Below, one piece after another: positions 59,816 to 64,000 of a stretch of DNA of 64,000 bases (the stretch's first letter is position 1; every line of letters begins with the position of its first letter). The notes beneath the pieces are model-generated. The model saw only the letters and a program-made list of their open reading frames with translations, searched no databases and was not told the DNA's origin. This stretch comes from an uncultured Lachnospiraceae bacterium (lineage in GTDB: Bacteria; Bacillota; Clostridia; Lachnospirales; Lachnospiraceae), in contig CANPTH010000001.1 of NCBI GenBank assembly GCA_947576945.1, positions 84,490 to 148,489 on the forward strand, in the 5' to 3' direction. The position numbers were made by a program, and so were the translations under genes.

Positions 59816-61684
59816 ATGAGAAAAACAGCTCTGAGCGAAGAGATATTACTGCAGGTCGAGAAGCCTGCCAGATATATCGGCAATGAAGTTAACAGTGTGG
59901 TAAAGAACCGGGAAGACGTGGCGGTCCGTTTTGCCATGTGCTTTCCGGATGTGTATGAGATCGGCATGTCGCACCTGGGAATTCAGATTCTGTACAGCAT
60001 GTTTAATTCCTGGGAAGATGTGTGGTGTGAACGGGTCTATTCTCCATGGACGGACCTGGATCGGATTATGCGGGAGCAGGATATCCCGCTTTTTGGGCTG
60101 GAATCCCAGGAACCGGTGAAAGAGATGGACTTCCTGGGGATCACGCTGCAGTATGAGATGTGTTATACGAATATTCTGCAGATTCTGGAGCTTTCGCAGA
60201 TTCCTCTGCAGGCCACAGAACGGGGCGAGGACATGCCTGTAGTGATCGGCGGCGGCCCCTGTACTTACAATCCGGAGCCGATTGCAGATTTCTTCGACCT
60301 CTTCTATATCGGGGAAGGAGAGACCCAGTACCGCAGGCTTCTGGACTGGTATGTGGAGAACCGGAAACAGGGTGGAACGAGACAGGAATTCCTGCGGGGT
60401 GCAGCACAGATTCCGGGTATTTATGTGCCGCAGTTCTATGAAGAGCTGTATCATGAGGACGGCACGATAAGCGGCCGGCGGAAATTATACGAAGAGCTGC
60501 CGGACAGAGTTCGCAAGGAGATTGTGACGGATGTATCGGATACCTATTATCCGTTAAAGCCCGTGGTGCCCTTTATCAAAGTGACGCAGGACCGTGTGGT
60601 GCTGGAGATCCAGAGGGGGTGCATCCGGGGCTGCCGTTTTTGTCAGGCGGGGCAGATCTACCGGCCGGTACGGGAGCGGGATGCGGAAGTGCTGAAAAAG
60701 TACGCCGTGGAAATGCTGGCGAATACGGGCCATGAGGAGATCTCCTTAAGTTCCTTAAGTTCCAGCGATTATTCCCGGCTGGACGAGCTGCTGGAATTTC
60801 TGATCGAGGAATGCGGCAGGAAGCATATCAATATCTCCCTGCCTTCGCTGCGGATCGACGCCTTTTCCCTGGATGTGATGAGCAAGGTACAGGATGTGAA
60901 GAAGAGCAGCCTCACTTTTGCGCCGGAGGCGGGCAGCCAGAGACTGCGGGATGTGATCAACAAGGGATTGACCGAAGAAGTCATTCTAAAAGGCTCAGCG
61001 CTGGCATTCGAAGGCGGCTGGACGCGGGTCAAGCTGTACTTTATGCTGGGGCTTCCCACCGAGACAGAGGAAGATATCAGGGGGATCGGCGAGCTTTCCA
61101 ATAAAATCGCAGCCACCTTTTTTGAGACAGTGCCGAAGGACAGGCGTGTGAACGGCAAAGTACAGATCGTCACCAGCACTTCCTTCTTCATTCCCAAGCC
61201 TTTTACCCCTTTCCAGTGGGCGTCCATGTGTACGAAGGAGGAATTTCTGGAGAAGGCTTATCAGACGAAAAAAGGGATCATGGAACAGCTGAACCAGAAG
61301 AGCATCAAATACAACTGGCATGAGGCGGACGTGAGTGTGCTGGAGGGTGTGTTTGCCCGGGGCGACCGCAGGATCGCGAAAGTGATTCTTGAGGCATACA
61401 GGCGGGGCTGCCTGTTTGATTCCTGGAGCGAATATTTTAAGAACGACGTATGGCTGCAGTGTTTCGAAGACTGTGGAGTGGATATCGGTTTCTATACGAC
61501 GAGAGAGCGGGCGGACGATGAGATATTCCCCTGGGATTTCATCGACTGCGGCATTACCAGACAATTCCTCTTAAAGGAATGGAAGAAAGCGCAGGAGGGC
61601 GTCGTGTCCCCGAACTGTCAGACGCAGTGCCAGGGGTGCGGGGCGGGCACTTTCCAGTGCGGGATTTGTCCGACGGCTTCCTGA
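59816..61684 (+). CDS. TIGR03960-type B12-binding-fold radical SAM protein
   Basis: 622 residues. N-terminal cobalamin-like fold region (AMCFPDVYEIGMSHLG, IGGGPCTYNPEPIADFFD, IGEGE) precedes the radical SAM core with cysteines C269, C273 and C276 (RGCIRGCRFCQAG). The C terminus holds extra cysteines (CQTQCQGCGAGTFQCGIC) that could bind another cluster. In most Clostridia it is followed by a TIGR03936 gene and then ribonuclease G, rplU and rpmA. Here the first partner is present but the others are not. The reaction is unknown; AAAGGA precedes the start. Confidence 0.9.
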   Translation: MRKTALSEEILLQVEKPARYIGNEVNSVVKNREDVAVRFAMCFPDVYEIGMSHLGIQILYSMFNSWEDVWCERVYSPWTDLDRIMREQDIPLFGLESQEPVKEMDFLGITLQYEMCYTNILQILELSQIPLQATERGEDMPVVIGGGPCTYNPEPIADFFDLFYIGEGETQYRRLLDWYVENRKQGGTRQEFLRGAAQIPGIYVPQFYEELYHEDGTISGRRKLYEELPDRVRKEIVTDVSDTYYPLKPVVPFIKVTQDRVVLEIQRGCIRGCRFCQAGQIYRPVRERDAEVLKKYAVEMLANTGHEEISLSSLSSSDYSRLDELLEFLIEECGRKHINISLPSLRIDAFSLDVMSKVQDVKKSSLTFAPEAGSQRLRDVINKGLTEEVILKGSALAFEGGWTRVKLYFMLGLPTETEEDIRGIGELSNKIAATFFETVPKDRRVNGKVQIVTSTSFFIPKPFTPFQWASMCTKEEFLEKAYQTKKGIMEQLNQKSIKYNWHEADVSVLEGVFARGDRRIAKVILEAYRRGCLFDSWSEYFKNDVWLQCFEDCGVDIGFYTTRERADDEIFPWDFIDCGITRQFLLKEWKKAQEGVVSPNCQTQCQGCGAGTFQCGICPTAS

Positions 61685-61724
61685 AATCAGACGAGAGCTT
61701 AACATAGTGAAAGGCTATTTATGC

Positions 61725-62435
61725 ATGAAGATAAGAATTAAATTTTCCAAATATGGAACGATGAAATATATCGGGCATCTGGATATGATGCGCTTTTTTC
61801 AGAAAGCAATCCGGCGTGCCGGAATTGACGTAAGATACTCGGAAGGGTTCAGTCCCCATCAGATCATGTCCTTTGCAGCGCCGTTGGGAGTCGGGATGGA
61901 GAGCTGTGGGGAATATATGGACATCGAGGTACTTTCCATGACCACCGCACAGGAGATGAAAGAGGCGCTTAACCGTGTGATGGTGGAGGGGGTGGAAATC
62001 CTGTCCGTAAGTATTCTGCCGGATCATGTCCAAAATGCCATGGCCAGTGTGGCGGCGGCTTCCTACCTGCTGCAGAAGAAAGAAGGCGATTACCCGGTGG
62101 ACGAGCTGACCGGAAAATTGGAGGCTTTTCTGGCACAGGAGACAATTCCCTATACAAAAGAGACAAAAAAAGGTGTGAAGGAGTTGAATTTAAAAGAAGG
62201 GATTTATGAACTGGAGGCCGAAAGTAACAGAGCCATCCGTATGCTGGTAAATGCCAGCAGCAGCGGCAATATCAAGCCGGGGATGGTCATGGACGCATTC
62301 AGCGCCTTTGCCGGGGTGGAGATTCCACCAAGTGCATACCGGATCATAAAACTGGAAACCTACATGGATCCTGCAGCAAATGGCAAAGACCGGCAGGGCA
62401 GTCATAAATTGATTCCTTTGGACGCTGTCCAATAA
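61725..62435 (+). CDS. TIGR03936 / DUF2344 family protein
   Basis: 236 residues, the usual companion of the TIGR03960 radical SAM protein. The start MKIRIKFSKYGTMKYIGHLD and the motif YSEGFSPHQIMSFAAPLGVG are diagnostic; the end has IKPGMVMDAF and PPSAYRIIKLE. It is thought to work with its partner on RNA, but no reaction is proven. The ATG at 61725 is the family start; a GTG at 61707 is upstream. The next 245 bp hold no gene until the MerR operon. Confidence 0.9.
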   Translation: MKIRIKFSKYGTMKYIGHLDMMRFFQKAIRRAGIDVRYSEGFSPHQIMSFAAPLGVGMESCGEYMDIEVLSMTTAQEMKEALNRVMVEGVEILSVSILPDHVQNAMASVAAASYLLQKKEGDYPVDELTGKLEAFLAQETIPYTKETKKGVKELNLKEGIYELEAESNRAIRMLVNASSSGNIKPGMVMDAFSAFAGVEIPPSAYRIIKLETYMDPAANGKDRQGSHKLIPLDAVQ

Positions 62436-62541
62436 AGTGTATCGAGAAAGAGCTTTCCTGTCTTTTGGGCAAAGGAAAGCGGCATAATTAACGGATGCTG
62501 TCCGTGAAAAGTAACTTTTCGGTTGATTTTAACAAAAACCA

Positions 62542-62572
62542 TTGACATTCCACCTTGTGTAAGGCTTATTCT
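62542..62572 (+). promoter_or_regulatory. MerR-type promoter with 19-bp spacer
   Basis: TTGACA (62542-62547), 19-bp spacer, TATTCT (62567-62572). The spacer carries the dyad CCTT-GTGT-AAGG (62552-62563), the classical arrangement that a MerR protein untwists to activate transcription. Confidence 0.8.
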
Positions 62573-62681
62573 GACAGTGTAAGACGAAGAAATGAGGCTG
62601 TCTTTCGACAGACCAATAGCTGACAAAGCCGGTGAGGTATTCAGGAACCCTGAAAAAGAAAGTATGGAGGAGGCGGATTCG

Positions 62682-63323
62682 ATGAAGATCAATGAAGTGG
62701 AACAACAGGCTGGCATCACCAAGCGAAACATCCGCTTCTATGAACAGCAGGGACTTTTGTCTCCAAAACGCAACGGTGAGAACGGGTATCGTGATTATTC
62801 GGAAGAAGATGTGGAGGAATTAAAGAAGATAAAACTTCTTCGAAAACTGTCTCTGCCCATTGAAGAGATCCGTAAGATCCAGAGCGGAGCACTTGTTCTG
62901 GAAGACGCCCTGATGCGTCAGGTCATCGTCCTGGAGCGCGAAAAGACGGATCTGGAAGCGATGTCCAGACTCTGCCGCAGCCTCAGTGAGGAGCGCTGTC
63001 AGTATCTTACTCTTTTGCCTGAACAATATTTGGAAAGGATGGTAGAAATGGAAAAAGACGGAACAAGATTTTCAAATGTGGACAAACAGGATGTGATCCG
63101 CAGAAAGCGCGGTTCAATCCTTGCAGCGGCAGTTTTTATCCTGATCATGGTATTCCTGATCATGATCTTCATCTGGGGCTTTCTGGAGGATCCGATCCCG
63201 GTGTGGATGTTATGTGGTTTTGTTATGATCCCGGCAGTGTTTATTCTGGGGGTAATCATATCGCTGGTGCAGCGAATCAAAGAGATTGAAGGAGGAGAAG
63301 AAGATGTTGCTCGTAAATACTGA
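62682..63323 (+). CDS. MerR-family regulator with C-terminal membrane segments
   Basis: 213 residues. N-terminal MerR winged helix (MKINEVEQQAGITKRNIRFYEQQGLL, then GYRDYSEEDVEELKKI) and a long dimerisation helix, then two hydrophobic segments near residues 147-167 and 174-198. No cysteines for metal sensing appear in the effector part. The tail after the membrane is short and acidic. The ATG at 62682 follows GGAGGAGG. It lies behind a 19-bp-spacer promoter and overlaps the YbjQ-like gene by 20 bases, so it is probably autoregulated. Confidence 0.9.
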   Translation: MKINEVEQQAGITKRNIRFYEQQGLLSPKRNGENGYRDYSEEDVEELKKIKLLRKLSLPIEEIRKIQSGALVLEDALMRQVIVLEREKTDLEAMSRLCRSLSEERCQYLTLLPEQYLERMVEMEKDGTRFSNVDKQDVIRRKRGSILAAAVFILIMVFLIMIFIWGFLEDPIPVWMLCGFVMIPAVFILGVIISLVQRIKEIEGGEEDVARKY

Positions 63324-63615
63324 TTATATTTCAGGAAAGGAACTGGAGACCCTGGGAGTCGTGAAGGGGAATATCGTGCAGACGAAGAATTTCGGCAAGG
63401 ACTTTATGGCCGGCATTAAGACCCTGGTGGGCGGTGAAATCACGCAGTATACGGAGATGCTCAATCAGGCAAGACAGATCGCCGTGAAGCGTATGGTAGA
63501 CGAGGCCCAGGCCATGGGTGCGGACGCCATTGTCAATGTCCGGTATGCTTCTGCGTCTGTGATGCAGGGTGCGGCAGAAGTGATCGCCTATGGCACTGCT
63601 GTAAAGTACAAATAA
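63304..63615 (+). CDS. YbjQ/UPF0145 family protein
   Basis: 103 residues, a small pentamer-forming family sometimes called heavy-metal-binding; function is not established. Motifs: LVNTDYISGKELETLGVVKGNIVQT, FMAGIKTLVGGEITQYTEML, and GADAIVNVRYASASVMQGAAEV. The ATG at 63304 follows GGAGGAG by 6 nt and lies inside the MerR gene, so the two are translated from one message. Confidence 0.92.
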   Translation: MLLVNTDYISGKELETLGVVKGNIVQTKNFGKDFMAGIKTLVGGEITQYTEMLNQARQIAVKRMVDEAQAMGADAIVNVRYASASVMQGAAEVIAYGTAVKYK

Positions 63616-63616
63616 G

Positions 63617-63632
63617 CATTGTTTCGACAATG
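63617..63632 (+). repeat. Perfect UUCG-loop hairpin after the ybjQ-like stop
   Basis: CATTGT-TTCG-ACAATG, one base after the stop codon. A 6-bp stem capped by a stable UUCG tetraloop, without T-run. The real terminator follows. Confidence 0.6.
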
Positions 63633-63661
63633 TTCCTGAGAAGTAAGTGTTTGCATGTAAG

Positions 63662-63698
63662 GCGGTATAGCTGCGTTATAAAGCTATACCGTCTTTTT
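63662..63698 (+). terminator. Rho-independent terminator of the merR-ybjQ operon
   Basis: GCGGTATAGCT (63662-63672) pairs with AGCTATACCGT (63682-63692), followed by TTTTT at 63694-63698. Confidence 0.85.
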
Positions 63699-63837
63699 GT
63701 ATAAAAATATCCTTTAAAATAATTATTCTATATATCATAATGGGTAGACTTTACTCCTTTATCTGTGATATGCTTATCGCACACAGGAGACATACATCAA
63801 CCAGCAGTCACAACAGTTACGAAAAGGCGGTGAAATA

Positions 63838-64000
63838 ATGACAGATAATGAATTGTTGCTTGCAATATCGAATATGATTGATCCATTGAGAGAAGATATT
63901 GGTTCAATGAAAACAGAAATTGGTTCTGTAAAAGAGGAACTTGGCTCTGTAAAAGAGGAACTTGGCTCTGTAAAAGAGGAACTTGGCTCTGTAAAAGAGG
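63838..64000 (+). CDS. Heptad-repeat coiled-coil protein (partial, runs off the window)
   Basis: The ATG at 63838 follows AGGCGGTG. The 54 visible codons start with a short hydrophobic helix (NELLLAISNMIDPLREDIG) and then repeat a seven-residue unit, SVKEELG, in an apparently continuous coiled coil. The final residues are not in the window. Such repeat proteins beside short non-conserved starts occur in several Lachnospiraceae genomes, often as tropomyosin-like proteins of unknown role. Confidence 0.75.
   Translation, partial: MTDNELLLAISNMIDPLREDIGSMKTEIGSVKEELGSVKEELGSVKEELGSVKE
63901..64000 (+). repeat. 21-bp tandem repeat array inside a coding region
   Basis: Five consecutive units from 63901, the last cut by the window end. 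Units at 63943 and 63964 are identical, and 63922 differs from them by one base; the first is more diverged. Each unit encodes one coiled-coil heptad, so unit gain or loss keeps the frame. Confidence 0.9.

Overview
The window looks like the chromosome of an anaerobic, spore-forming Firmicute, most likely a Lachnospiraceae-type Clostridium relative. The evidence is indirect: sporulation genes (yqfC, yqfD, a ylbJ-like gene, a SpoVB/MurJ-like flippase), short HisG with HisZ, RecU, class I KARI, two-part isopropylmalate dehydratase, GGAGG-type ribosome binding sites and moderate GC. Nearly all genes are on the + strand; only uraA, a maa-like acetyltransferase gene and the ylbJ-like gene are on the - strand. 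I see no rRNA, tRNA, CRISPR array, transposase or prophage genes.

Layout. 0.1-5.8 kb: zinc-ribbon membrane protein, rlmH, then yqfC-yqfD-phoH-(degenerate HD membrane protein)-ybeY. 6-12 kb: flippase, BofC-like protein and two unrelated flavoproteins, the first apparently fused to a DUF3781-like domain. 12-19.6 kb: proB, a DUF896 gene and 5-formyl-THF cyclo-ligase, then a three-gene surface-glycan cassette (GT2, FAD mutase/oxidase-like, GT-C), then proA. 19.7-23.7 kb: ArsR regulator with a lone metal-binding HMA protein, uraA and upp (divergent), a lipoprotein. 23.7-32.8 kb: cobalamin-dependent methionine synthase, then branched-chain amino-acid genes (ilvB, two ilvN, ilvC, a TetR gene, leuC, leuD). 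32.8-39 kb: maa-like, XRE regulator, two poorly known proteins, hybrid histidine kinase. 39-43.5 kb: a parE/parC-like type II topoisomerase pair. 43.5-54.6 kb: rsmD, coaD, coiled-coil protein, anchored amidase, ylbJ-like, rsuA, HAD phosphatase, YgiQ-type radical SAM, SDR, small membrane protein, rluA-type synthase, recU. 54.6-59.3 kb: hisZ-hisG-hisD-hisIE, the last with an N-terminal HisF-like domain that appears catalytically dead. 59.4-63.6 kb: small membrane protein, TIGR03960/TIGR03936 pair, membrane-anchored MerR regulator with ybjQ-like gene. The window ends inside a gene made of 21-bp tandem repeats.

The most unusual material is intergenic. At least four dispersed families of structured repeats are visible: (1) an element whose hairpin loop is complementary to a segment touching the Shine-Dalgarno sequence of the next gene (best copies before the SDR gene and before parC, with four shortened relatives); (2) a 113-bp MITE-like element with 10-bp terminal inverted repeats (before ilvC, and in opposite orientation before proA); (3) an 18-bp perfect stem-loop; (4) a GU-rich hairpin, one copy of which forms the 3' end of the XRE gene. 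Good sigma-A-like promoters and rho-independent terminators divide the window into short operons.
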